From DATEOR01 sp035273885 (GTDB lineage Bacteria; Actinomycetota; Thermoleophilia; Gaiellales; Gaiellaceae), in contig DATEOR010000063.1 of NCBI GenBank assembly GCA_035273885.1, positions 1 through 14,763 of the forward strand: a stretch of 14,763 nucleotides of DNA, read 5' to 3'. Below are positions 1 to 5,932 of the stretch, piece after piece. The stretch's first letter is position 1. Every line of letters begins with the position of its first letter. Made by a program: the position numbers and the translations under genes. Under the pieces are notes generated by a model. It had not been told where the DNA came from. It did not search any database and saw only the letters and a list, made by a program, of their open reading frames with translations.

Positions 1-168
1 CGGGATGACGATTCCGAGCAGGCCGAGCTCGGCCATGCCTGCGATCGCCTCCATGTCGAGGTGGTGGTTGATGTCGTTCTCGATCGCGTTCGGAAGCACG
101 CGCTCGTCCACGAACTGGCGAACGGTCGCCTGCACCTCGCGCTGCTCCGGAGTGAGCTCGAAATCCAC
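1..168 (-). CDS. Acyl-CoA dehydrogenase, N-terminal 56 residues (runs off the left edge)
   Basis: The minus strand reads from a GTG at 168-166 through 56 uninterrupted codons to the window edge. It begins VDFELTPEQREVQATVRQF and continues through VDERVLPNAIEND and MAELGLLGIVIP. This is the helical N-terminal domain of flavin-dependent acyl-CoA dehydrogenases: the opening 'F.LT.EQ...' followed by '...R.F....V.P.A' and 'ELGLLG...P' is typical. The family oxidises acyl-CoA thioesters to trans-2-enoyl-CoA, passing electrons to ETF. The FAD-binding middle and catalytic C-terminal domains lie outside the window, so chain-length specificity cannot be judged. The start is supported by a TAnnnT box 7 nt upstream (176-181) and by the protein beginning at the usual family position. 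It is divergent from the NagZ-like gene. Confidence 0.85.
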   Translation of the reverse strand, partial: MDFELTPEQREVQATVRQFVDERVLPNAIENDINHHLDMEAIAGMAELGLLGIVIP

Positions 169-175
169 GGCGATT

Positions 176-181
176 AGTCTA
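176..181 (-). promoter_or_regulatory. Candidate -10 box (TAGACT) of a leaderless promoter for the acyl-CoA dehydrogenase
   Basis: On the minus strand TAGACT is followed by 7 nt and then the GTG start. TAnnnT at this spacing puts the transcription start at or next to the start codon, the leaderless arrangement common in actinomycetes. The nearest G-rich stretch (in CAGGGGAACT, 190-181) is too far from the GTG to serve as a normal Shine-Dalgarno. No clear -35 is visible. Confidence 0.45.
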
Positions 182-302
182 GTTCCCCTGAAGGCAACCC
201 AAGCGATCACCTATGGCCGCTGCACGATCGCCCTGGATAGCGGCCTCGTCCAGGACCACCTTCGCGCGCCACAGGCCGGGGCGGGTCACGTCCAGGGGAA
301 CT
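181..302. repeat. 10-bp perfect inverted repeat flanking the acyl-CoA dehydrogenase / NagZ intergenic region
   Basis: AGTTCCCCTG at 181-190 is the exact reverse complement of CAGGGGAACT at 293-302, leaving 102 bp between the arms. Each divergent gene therefore has the same CAGGGGAACT on its own coding strand just upstream of its start: ending 1 nt before the NagZ ATG, and 12 nt before the dehydrogenase GTG. The right arm also supplies the AGGGG that may act as ribosome binding site for the NagZ-like gene. It could be a paired operator, a duplicated start region or chance. The 169-303 interval holds no gene I can support. Confidence 0.5.
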
Positions 303-303
303 G

Positions 304-1218
304 ATGGGTCTCGCCGCGCTGTTTCAGGTCGCCCTCGCCCTCACCGCGGGTGGGAACCAGCCGCCGCGCGATCTCGCCGCGCTGACGCCGAGGCAGAAAG
401 CCGCGCTCGTCGTGGTCTCCGGCCTGCCGGCGCCGAAAGGTGTCGCGGGCGTGATCGTCCAGGAGTGGAGCCGCCGCGAGCCGCGCCCGGCGCACGCGAT
501 CGTCTTCGTCGACCAGGAGGGCGGAAGTGCTAGCACCTTCGACGAGCTGCCGCCGGGAGCCGCGGCCTCGTCGCTCACGACTCCGGGCCAGGCGCTCGCC
601 GAGGGGAAGGCGACCGGCAAGGCCCTCGAGCGCGCCGGGGTGGACGTGGACCTCGCGCCCGTCCTCGACCTCGCCGGGGGCCCGCTCGGCTCCCGGCACT
701 TCGCTGCACCGGCTGACGCACTTGCCTTCGCGCGCGGCCTTCGCGCCGGTGGCGCGGCCGCGTGCCCGAAGCATTTCCCGGGCCTGGGCTCGGCGCGGAT
801 CTCCACCGACGAAGACCCGCACGTGCGCGCCCGCCTGCTGCCCGCCGAGGTTCGTGCCTTCCGAAAGGCAGCCGCCGGTGGCGCCGACTGCGTCATGGTC
901 GGGCACGCGTTCTACAGGCGCTTCGGGCTCGAGCGAAGAGCGTCCTTCAACCCGGCCGCCTACCGTCTTCTGCGTCAACTCGGATTCGACGGAGTCGCGA
1001 TTACCGACTCGGTGTCCGTCTTCGGGAGCGAACCGGCCGTCACCTCCGCCGAGCTCGCCGTGCGCGCGGGAGCAGACCTCGTCCTCCTCACCAACGGCCC
1101 GGATGCGAAGCGTGTCATCGATGCGCTCGTGCCACTCGCCCGCCGCGGCCTCCTGGACGAGCACGTGCGCCGCGTTCTCGCGTTCAGGCATCGGTTAGGA
1201 CTTCGTGAAGTGCCTTGA
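304..1218 (+). CDS. nagZ: Glycoside hydrolase family 3 beta-N-acetylhexosaminidase (NagZ-like)
   Basis: The 304-residue protein carries the single-domain GH3 signatures in order: FVDQEGG (Asp70), CPKHFPGLG (Lys156, His157), VMVGHAF, and LGFDGVAITDS with the expected catalytic nucleophile Asp235. NagZ enzymes use a mobile Asp-x-His dyad after the KHFPG motif as acid/base, and here Asp171-Pro-His173 sits about where that dyad belongs. The family removes N-acetylglucosamine from muropeptides during cell-wall turnover. The N-terminus (GLAALFQVALALTAG) is hydrophobic and may be a signal sequence or anchor, though it lacks a basic n-region. The ATG is preceded by AGGGG. The protein is slightly shorter than usual NagZ (about 340) and lacks the C-terminal domain of larger GH3 enzymes. 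It leads an envelope-gene cluster with the AMIN/Gmad2 and VanW genes. Confidence 0.85.
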   Translation: MGLAALFQVALALTAGGNQPPRDLAALTPRQKAALVVVSGLPAPKGVAGVIVQEWSRREPRPAHAIVFVDQEGGSASTFDELPPGAAASSLTTPGQALAEGKATGKALERAGVDVDLAPVLDLAGGPLGSRHFAAPADALAFARGLRAGGAAACPKHFPGLGSARISTDEDPHVRARLLPAEVRAFRKAAAGGADCVMVGHAFYRRFGLERRASFNPAAYRLLRQLGFDGVAITDSVSVFGSEPAVTSAELAVRAGADLVLLTNGPDAKRVIDALVPLARRGLLDEHVRRVLAFRHRLGLREVP

Positions 1219-1249
1219 GCCGCGGCCCGCGGAGTGCTTTCCTGACCGT

Positions 1250-1978
1250 GTGAGGCGAATCGTCCTCGTCTCGGCTCTCCTCGTCGCCCTCGCGTGGGCG
1301 GTTCCCGCCGCCGCGTCCGCGGCGCTCACGGCGACGCAGATCCGCATCGCAAACCACCCCGCGTTCGTCCGCGTGGTCGTCGACTTCAGCGGCGGGACGC
1401 TCCATTCCAACGACACGGAGTCGCCTGACCCGCTTCCGCGCGACGGGCGCTCGCGGGTCGTCGTCACCGCCCCGGGCGTGACGACGAGCGCTGCGCCGCT
1501 CACCGCCGAAGGCGTCAGCGCCCGCGTCGTCCAGAGGTCCGGGTCCGTCGTCGTCAAGCTGAGGGCCAGGTTGCATCGCTTCAAGTACCTGGAGCACAAC
1601 GTCCTCCACTCGCCGGAGCGGCTCGTCATCGATCTCTGGAAGGCGCGCCCTCCGACGGCGGCGGCCGAGTTCCCGGTGGCTCCGCAGGGCGGCTGCCTCA
1701 GCATCGACCAGGTCAATGGTTCGCCGGGGAAGGTGGTCGTCCACGGCTCGGAGAACGATCTCTTCGAGCACATGTTCCAGGCACAGCTCCGAAACCGGCG
1801 CGGAACGGTCATCGCCATGCGGCCCGTGACGGCCGCCGCCGGCCAGTGGCACCGGACGCTCGCGTACGGCGTGCGACGCAGCCAGGCCGGCACCCTCGAG
1901 GCCGTCGACTTCTCGGAGCAGGACGGGTCGCTCTCCTGCATCGCGCAGGTTCGGGTCCCGCTTCAGCCCGGTCCGTAG
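1250..1978 (+). CDS. Secreted AMIN-like / Gmad2-like domain protein
   Basis: From the GTG at 1250 the protein starts VRRIVLVSALLVALAWAV and continues to an ASA-A cleavage site near residue 24, a convincing signal peptide. Residues about 26-131 (FVRVVVDFSGG ... ERLVIDLWKA) resemble the AMIN domain, which targets envelope proteins to peptidoglycan or septa. Residues about 149-240 (CLSIDQVNGSPGKVVVHGSEN ... ) resemble Gmad2, an immunoglobulin-like domain known from Gram-positive spore-germination proteins. Cys149 and Cys230 lie at the two ends of that domain and could form a disulfide. The frame is open upstream to a GTG at 1205, inside the end of the NagZ gene and with AGGA 4 nt ahead; that start would give an acidic 18-residue n-region, so I prefer 1250. 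No catalytic residues are visible; the role is probably binding or scaffolding. Confidence 0.75.
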   Translation: MRRIVLVSALLVALAWAVPAAASAALTATQIRIANHPAFVRVVVDFSGGTLHSNDTESPDPLPRDGRSRVVVTAPGVTTSAAPLTAEGVSARVVQRSGSVVVKLRARLHRFKYLEHNVLHSPERLVIDLWKARPPTAAAEFPVAPQGGCLSIDQVNGSPGKVVVHGSENDLFEHMFQAQLRNRRGTVIAMRPVTAAAGQWHRTLAYGVRRSQAGTLEAVDFSEQDGSLSCIAQVRVPLQPGP

Positions 1979-2004
1979 CGTCCGAGACGCTCGGCGGCGG
2001 TTGG

Positions 2005-2010
2005 TAGAGT
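2005..2010 (+). promoter_or_regulatory. Candidate -10 box (TAGAGT) ahead of the VanW gene
   Basis: TAGAGT lies in the 43-bp gap after the AMIN/Gmad2 gene, 11 nt before the ATG at 2022. A transcript from it would have a leader of only a few bases. No Shine-Dalgarno or convincing -35 is seen, so this is a weak call. Confidence 0.3.
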
Positions 2011-2021
2011 CGAGCCCTTCG

Positions 2022-3899
2022 ATGAGGGCGGAGGCCGGCGTCGGTTCGGTCCGCAAGGGCCGGAGGTCCCGTGCACGGCGGGACCGCCTTGCGGTGGTCC
2101 GGCGCAGGTGGAAGACGATCGTCGCCGCTTCGGGCGTTCTGCTCCTCGGAGTCGTGGTCGTCGGCTTTGTCTACGCAGGAAATCCCGACGTCGTCGCCGA
2201 CGGTGTCACGGTCTCGGGCCAGGACGTAGGTGGTCTCTCCGCCGCCGGCGCTGAGGCGAAGCTCGACGCGCGGGCTCACGCGCTGGCGGCCGAGCCGGTC
2301 GTCTTCACGGGAGCCGGCCGCCGCTGGTCAATCGCGCCGGCACAGCTTGCCGTGCGCGGCGACTGGGCCGCCGCTTCGGACGAGGCGCTCGACCGAGGTG
2401 ACGGCACGGCTCCGCTTCGCGGGCTCAAGCGCCTGCAGCTACGTCTTTTAGGCTCGGACGTCGAGCCGACGGCGCACGCGGACACCGCTGCTCTCGAGCG
2501 CCAGCTGCGCGTGATCGCGAAGCAGGTCGAGGTGGACGGGCGCGAGGCCGCGATCGTCCTCCGGAACGGCCAGCCGGTCGTGATCCCCGGAGAGGCCAGC
2601 CGCAGCCTCGAGACGGAGGCCGCGGGGGCGACAATGGTCGCCGCACTCGCCTCGCTGGAGCGGGAGGGGGCGGTTGCCCTGCCGATCAAGACCACGCCTC
2701 CGGCGGTGGGAAGGGACGCCCTGGCGGCGGTTGCGGAGCAGGTCCGAATGGCGCTCTCGGGCCCGGTCACCTTCGCCTACAAGGGTGTGCACCTGACGGT
2801 CACGCCGGACCAGATGGCGTCGTTCCTCGAGCTGCCCCACGACGGCGAGCGCCAGCTGCACATCGGCGGTCCCGAGGCCAAGGAGTATTTCGACAACCTG
2901 AGCCGCGCCGTCGCGCGCGCCCCGCGCGAGGTCGACTTCAGCGTCGACGACGCCGGGAAGGCGCACATGATCCCGTCCCGGGACGGCCGCAAGCTCGACG
3001 TCGAGGCCACGGAGAAGACGCTGCTCGCCGCGGCGCTACGGACGGTCAACCGCACGGCGGAGATCGTGGTCGTCGCCGCGGAGCCCAAGCTCTCCACCGA
3101 GAAGGCGAAGACCATGGGCATCACCGGCCTCGTCGGGCGCTACACGACCTTCTACGGTGGCGACGCGAACCGCATCCACAACGTGCAGCTCGTCGCCCAG
3201 CTGATCGACCGCCACCTGATCGCGCCGCACTCGACGTTCTCCTTCAACAAGACGACCGGGGAGCGAAACGCGGCCCAAGGCTTCCTCGAGGCGCCGGTGA
3301 TCATCAACGGAGAGCTCAAGACCGGCCTCGGCGGGGGCGTCTGCCAGGTCTCGACAACGGTCTTCAACGCAGCGTTCGAGGCGGGGCTCCCGATCACGTC
3401 ACGAACGAACCACGCCCTCTACATCGACCACTACCCGCTCGGCCGCGACGCGACGGTCAACTACCCCGACACCGACCTTACCTTCCAGAACGACTCGGAC
3501 CACTGGATCCTCCTTCGCACGATCGTCGGCTCCTCGTCGCTCACGGTGCGATTGTTCGGGACGCCGCTCCACCGCCGTGTCGAGACGCAGACCTCGCCGC
3601 TCAAGGAGACGGGCCCGGCTCCGGTGAAGCGCGAGCCCGACTCCGACCTCTACGTCGGGGAGAAGGTCGTCGAGGAGTACGGCCAGCCCTCGCGTTCGGT
3701 CTCGGTTCGGCGGCTGGTCTACGACGCGAAGGGCAAGCTTCTCTTCGACACCACGTGGTACTCGAACTATCTGGCCGAGCCCAAGGTCGTCCGCGTCGGC
3801 ACGAAGCCGGTGCCCGTGGAGTCGACGTCGACGAAGCCCACGCACACAGGGACGAGCACGGGCACGACGACGTCGAACGGCACGACCACCGGCCACTAG
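2022..3899 (+). CDS. Membrane-anchored VanW family protein with putative peptidoglycan-binding and G5-like domains
   Basis: The 625-residue protein starts with a very basic cytoplasmic tail, then one transmembrane helix (about residues 32-52), giving a type II exported topology. Residues about 60-360 form two repeats like the putative peptidoglycan-binding domain found before VanW. Residues about 368-500 are the VanW domain, with GRYTTFYGGDANR, STFSFNKTTGERN and GLGGGVCQVSTTVFNAAF (Cys441), all family hallmarks. Residues about 525-596 (GEKVVEEYGQPSRSV ... VRVGTKP) resemble a G5 domain, followed by a Ser/Thr/Gly-rich tail. VanW is named from vancomycin clusters but is widespread outside them; its activity is unsettled, and nothing here indicates resistance. 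A TTG at 2001 is an alternative start. The TAG stop overlaps that of the convergent thioesterase gene. Confidence 0.9.
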   Translation: MRAEAGVGSVRKGRRSRARRDRLAVVRRRWKTIVAASGVLLLGVVVVGFVYAGNPDVVADGVTVSGQDVGGLSAAGAEAKLDARAHALAAEPVVFTGAGRRWSIAPAQLAVRGDWAAASDEALDRGDGTAPLRGLKRLQLRLLGSDVEPTAHADTAALERQLRVIAKQVEVDGREAAIVLRNGQPVVIPGEASRSLETEAAGATMVAALASLEREGAVALPIKTTPPAVGRDALAAVAEQVRMALSGPVTFAYKGVHLTVTPDQMASFLELPHDGERQLHIGGPEAKEYFDNLSRAVARAPREVDFSVDDAGKAHMIPSRDGRKLDVEATEKTLLAAALRTVNRTAEIVVVAAEPKLSTEKAKTMGITGLVGRYTTFYGGDANRIHNVQLVAQLIDRHLIAPHSTFSFNKTTGERNAAQGFLEAPVIINGELKTGLGGGVCQVSTTVFNAAFEAGLPITSRTNHALYIDHYPLGRDATVNYPDTDLTFQNDSDHWILLRTIVGSSSLTVRLFGTPLHRRVETQTSPLKETGPAPVKREPDSDLYVGEKVVEEYGQPSRSVSVRRLVYDAKGKLLFDTTWYSNYLAEPKVVRVGTKPVPVESTSTKPTHTGTSTGTTTSNGTTTGH

Positions 3900-4318
3900 C
3901 CCCGTTCGGCTTCGGCGATCCCTTCGGCCAGCCAGGCCGGCATCCGCGTCGGGCGTAACGTGGTCGCGTCGACACAGGCGTGGCCGGTCCAACCCTCGGC
4001 GATCTTCGCCTCGGGGTCGTTCACCCGCTCCACCACGTACTCGAAGCGGAACCGGGCTCCGCGCAGATGCGTGACGCGGGTGTGGATCCGTAGCTCGTCG
4101 TCGAAGCCGCACGGCGCGAGATAGCGGACGTAGGCCTCGATCGTGAGCGCCTCGACGCCCTGCTCGATGAGCCCGCGGTAGCCGCCCGGGAAGCGTCCGA
4201 GATACGTCACGCGGGCGACCTCGAACCAGTTCAGATAGACGGCGTTGTTGGCGATTCCCTGCGCGTCCGTCTCGCTGAAACGGACGCGCAGGTCGACCGA
4301 GAAGTGGTAGCCGTCCAT
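3896..4318 (-). CDS. Acyl-CoA thioesterase of the 4HBT/YbgC-like hotdog family
   Basis: The 140-residue length is normal for a single hotdog domain. The opening VDLRVRFSETDAQGIANN and the following AVYLNWFEVARVTYL match the 4-hydroxybenzoyl-CoA thioesterase/YbgC signature 'R..D.D..GHVNN..Y..WFE.AR', with the catalytic Asp at position 18. The usual His of 'GHVNN' is replaced, giving GIANN, which is common in related subfamilies. Such enzymes hydrolyse short- or medium-chain acyl-CoA; the substrate cannot be deduced here. The ATG at 4318 has no obvious Shine-Dalgarno, and its upstream region is shared with the divergent DUF4349 gene. The TAG stop shares CTAG (3896-3899) with the VanW stop, leaving no room for a terminator between the two genes. 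Confidence 0.85.
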   Translation of the reverse strand: MDGYHFSVDLRVRFSETDAQGIANNAVYLNWFEVARVTYLGRFPGGYRGLIEQGVEALTIEAYVRYLAPCGFDDELRIHTRVTHLRGARFRFEYVVERVNDPEAKIAEGWTGHACVDATTLRPTRMPAWLAEGIAEAERG

Positions 4319-4324
4319 GGGCCG

Positions 4325-4350
4325 GGAACTTTCTCAGCCTCAGAGGTGTC
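4325..4350 (+). promoter_or_regulatory. Candidate ECF-sigma promoter of the DUF4349 lipoprotein gene (GGAAC-N17-TGTC)
   Basis: GGAAC at 4325-4329 and TGTC at 4347-4350 are separated by 17 bp, close to the GGAAC / CGTC pattern with a 16-17 bp spacer used by many extracytoplasmic-function sigma factors. Transcription would start around 4357, just before the AAGGAGG ribosome binding site at 4366-4372. The first base of the -10 is T rather than C. No sigma factor gene is in the window, so this rests on the motif alone. Confidence 0.4.
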
Positions 4351-4377
4351 GAAGCAAGCGTCACCAAGGAGGCGGAA

Positions 4378-5247
4378 ATGAAGAAGCTGGCGCTGCTCGT
4401 CCCCATCGTCCTGGCGCTCGCGCTGAGCGCATGTAGCTCCGGAGGCTCGGAGAGCTCTGCCGGCTCGACCGGCGGGGGAGGCGCGGAAGCCTCGGAAGGG
4501 TCCGTCGATGCGAGCCCGGCTGGCGGCGGCTCGAAAGCGGCCGACGGCGCCGCCCAGGTCTCTGCGGTGCCGCAGATCGGGCCGCAGATCGTGAAGACCG
4601 CAACTCTCCAGGTCGGGATCGGCCACGGCAGCTTCGACGACAAGGCGGGCGAGGCGCACGTCGTCGCCGATTCCCTTGGGGGCTTCGTCGTCGAGTCGTT
4701 TGCCTCGCAGGGAAGCGGAAAACGGATTGCCGAAGGCTCCCTCGTCATGCGGATTCCCGCCGAGAGCTACGACGCGGCCCTCTCGCGGCTGCGCGGGCTC
4801 GGCAAGGTCGAGCGGCTGGAAGAGAGCGGCCAGGATGTCTCGAAGGAGTTCGTCGACCTGAACGCGCGGATCCGCCAACTGCGCGCGGTCGAGGCCCAGC
4901 TCCTCGAGCTCCTGCAGCGCGCCCACGACGTTCCTGCCGCGCTGGCCGTCCAGAGCCAGCTCTCCCAGGTGCAGCTCGACCTCGAGCAGGCACGCGGCCG
5001 GCTGCAATACCTCGAGAACCGCGTCGCCTTCGCGACGATCTCGCTGAGCATGCACGAGCTCGTCGCCGCCCCGCCGAAGGGCGACGGGTTCAGTATTGTC
5101 GGCGCGTGGGCGACTGCGGGCTCCGCATTCCTCACCGTCGTCGGGTGGATCTTCATCGGGATCGCCGTCGCCGCGCCGATCCTGATCCTGCTCGGTCTCG
5201 GGCTACTCGCCGGCCGCGAGGTCAGGAAGCGCCTGGCTCACGCTTAG
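4378..5247 (+). CDS. DUF4349-type lipoprotein with C-terminal transmembrane segment
   Basis: The 289-residue protein begins MKKLALLVPIVLALALSAC, a clear lipoprotein signal with the LSAC lipobox and Cys19. A low-complexity Ser/Gly/Ala linker follows to about residue 60. Residues about 70-220 (IVKTATLQVGIG ... DVSKEFVDLNARIRQL) match the DUF4349 pattern: an N-terminal alpha/beta part and then a coiled coil rich in Gln, Leu and Glu. A hydrophobic stretch from about residue 243 to 277 ends in a short basic tail (REVRKRLAHA), so the protein may be tethered at both ends. Function is unknown for the family; an envelope role is inferred from topology. It has the strongest Shine-Dalgarno in the window (AAGGAGG, 5 nt before ATG), unlike the mostly SD-poor neighbours, and a possible ECF promoter. 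Confidence 0.85.
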   Translation: MKKLALLVPIVLALALSACSSGGSESSAGSTGGGGAEASEGSVDASPAGGGSKAADGAAQVSAVPQIGPQIVKTATLQVGIGHGSFDDKAGEAHVVADSLGGFVVESFASQGSGKRIAEGSLVMRIPAESYDAALSRLRGLGKVERLEESGQDVSKEFVDLNARIRQLRAVEAQLLELLQRAHDVPAALAVQSQLSQVQLDLEQARGRLQYLENRVAFATISLSMHELVAAPPKGDGFSIVGAWATAGSAFLTVVGWIFIGIAVAAPILILLGLGLLAGREVRKRLAHA

Positions 5248-5265
5248 CCTCGGAGCCTGTGCGGG

Positions 5266-5271
5266 TAAGGT
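5266..5271 (+). promoter_or_regulatory. Candidate -10 box (TAAGGT) for the lysine-rich coiled-coil gene
   Basis: TAAGGT falls in the 51-bp gap after the DUF4349 gene and fits TAnnnT. It lies 27 nt before the ATG at 5299, giving a leader just long enough for the GGAGG ribosome binding site. No good -35 is visible. Confidence 0.25.
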
Positions 5272-5298
5272 CCCTTCGAAAGCGAACGGAGGGATCTG

Positions 5299-5733
5299 AT
5301 GGCAAGCAACAAGCCAAACGACGGCGGAACGTTCAATCGGCTTGCCGGGCGAGGTGAGGAAGCCGTGACCAAGCTCGTCGAGGAGCTGAGCAAGAACCCG
5401 CGTGTGACGGACGCTCTTGGCCGGGTCATGGACGCAAAGACGCGAATCGACCAGAGCGCGCGCGGCGCGGTGGCGCAGGCCGGGCTCGCCGCCGCGGACG
5501 AGCTCAAGGAGCTCCGCAAGCAGATCGAGCGGCTCGAGCGTCGCCTGGCGAAGCTCGAGTCCACCGAGAGCAAGCCCGCAGCCAAGAAGGCGACCGCGAA
5601 GAAGTCCGAGACGAAGAAGACCCCGACCGCTAAGAAGAGCACGACGACGAAGAAGGCCGCCGGCAAGGCACCGTCGCCGGCTCCCGGCCGCTCGATCGGC
5701 GGCGGAACGGGTCGCGGCTCGAGCGCTTCCTAG
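5299..5733 (+). CDS. Coiled-coil protein with lysine-rich histone/phasin-like tail
   Basis: The 144-residue protein has three parts. Residues about 10-70 are helical (VTKLVEELSKNPRVTDALGR). Residues about 68-88 form a coiled coil (DELKELRKQIERLERRLAKLE). From about residue 92 the tail is built of Ala/Lys/Thr repeats (AAKKATAKK, KKTPTAKKST) like those of histone H1-like proteins and PhaF-type phasins, ending in a Gly/Ser-rich stretch. Such tails bind DNA non-specifically and the helical part could bind granules or other proteins, so a nucleoid- or granule-associated role is possible but unproven. The ATG has a good ribosome binding site (GGAGGG). It sits 4 nt upstream of a tiny membrane-protein gene, probably co-transcribed. 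I cannot assign a family with certainty. Confidence 0.75.
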   Translation: MASNKPNDGGTFNRLAGRGEEAVTKLVEELSKNPRVTDALGRVMDAKTRIDQSARGAVAQAGLAAADELKELRKQIERLERRLAKLESTESKPAAKKATAKKSETKKTPTAKKSTTTKKAAGKAPSPAPGRSIGGGTGRGSSAS

Positions 5734-5737
5734 GGCC

Positions 5738-5932
5738 GTGAGGCGGGCCGTGGGTGCGGCGCGCCTTCTGGCGCGCGACGACAGGATTCCGCGGCCGCTG
5801 CGCGGCCTCGCCCTGTTCGGCCTGCTTCCGGTTCCCGGCCCGCTCGACGAGGTCGTGCTTCTCCTCGTCGCGGGACTTCTCTGGGTCTTCTACCGAGACC
5901 GGCTTTCCGCAGCCTGGGCGCAGGCTTTCTAG
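5738..5932 (+). CDS. Small membrane protein (64 residues), unknown function
   Basis: A short frame from GTG 5738 encodes a basic N-terminus (RRAVGAARLLARDDRIPRP) followed by a hydrophobic part, LRGLALFGLLPVP then GPLDEVVLLLVAGLLWVFYR, predicting one or two membrane segments, and ends in RLSAAWAQAF. The 'PVPGPLDE...' turn between hydrophobic runs is faintly reminiscent of the YkvA/DUF1232 fold, but the match is too weak to name. An alternative GTG at 5750 has GAGG 6 nt upstream. It starts 4 nt after the lysine-rich gene and its stop overlaps the convergent lipid kinase stop at CTAG (5929-5932). The coherent hydrophobic profile and exact fit between neighbours argue that it is real. Confidence 0.6.
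   Translation: MRRAVGAARLLARDDRIPRPLRGLALFGLLPVPGPLDEVVLLLVAGLLWVFYRDRLSAAWAQAF

Noticed and set aside
191..292. Short minus-strand frame of about 36 codons between the acyl-CoA dehydrogenase and NagZ starts.
   Set aside because: It has a plausible amino-acid mix but no ribosome binding site or recognisable motif, and it would read into the dehydrogenase promoter; evidence is too thin.
286..1191. A 301-codon minus-strand frame antisense to the NagZ-like gene.
   Set aside because: The plus frame has clear GH3 motifs; the antisense translation is Arg/Gly/Glu-rich without domain signatures.
1184..2056. A 290-codon minus-strand frame antisense to the AMIN/Gmad2-like gene.
   Set aside because: The plus strand has a signal peptide and recognisable domains; the minus frame is a charged low-complexity shadow.
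2022..3899. VanW homology as evidence of a vancomycin resistance cluster.
   Set aside because: No vanS/vanR, vanH, ligase or vanX-type gene is nearby; VanW domains are widespread outside resistance clusters.
3399..4748. A 449-codon minus-strand frame spanning the thioesterase region in another phase.
   Set aside because: It crosses the VanW gene end, the thioesterase gene and the DUF4349 gene, and none of its translation resembles a protein family.
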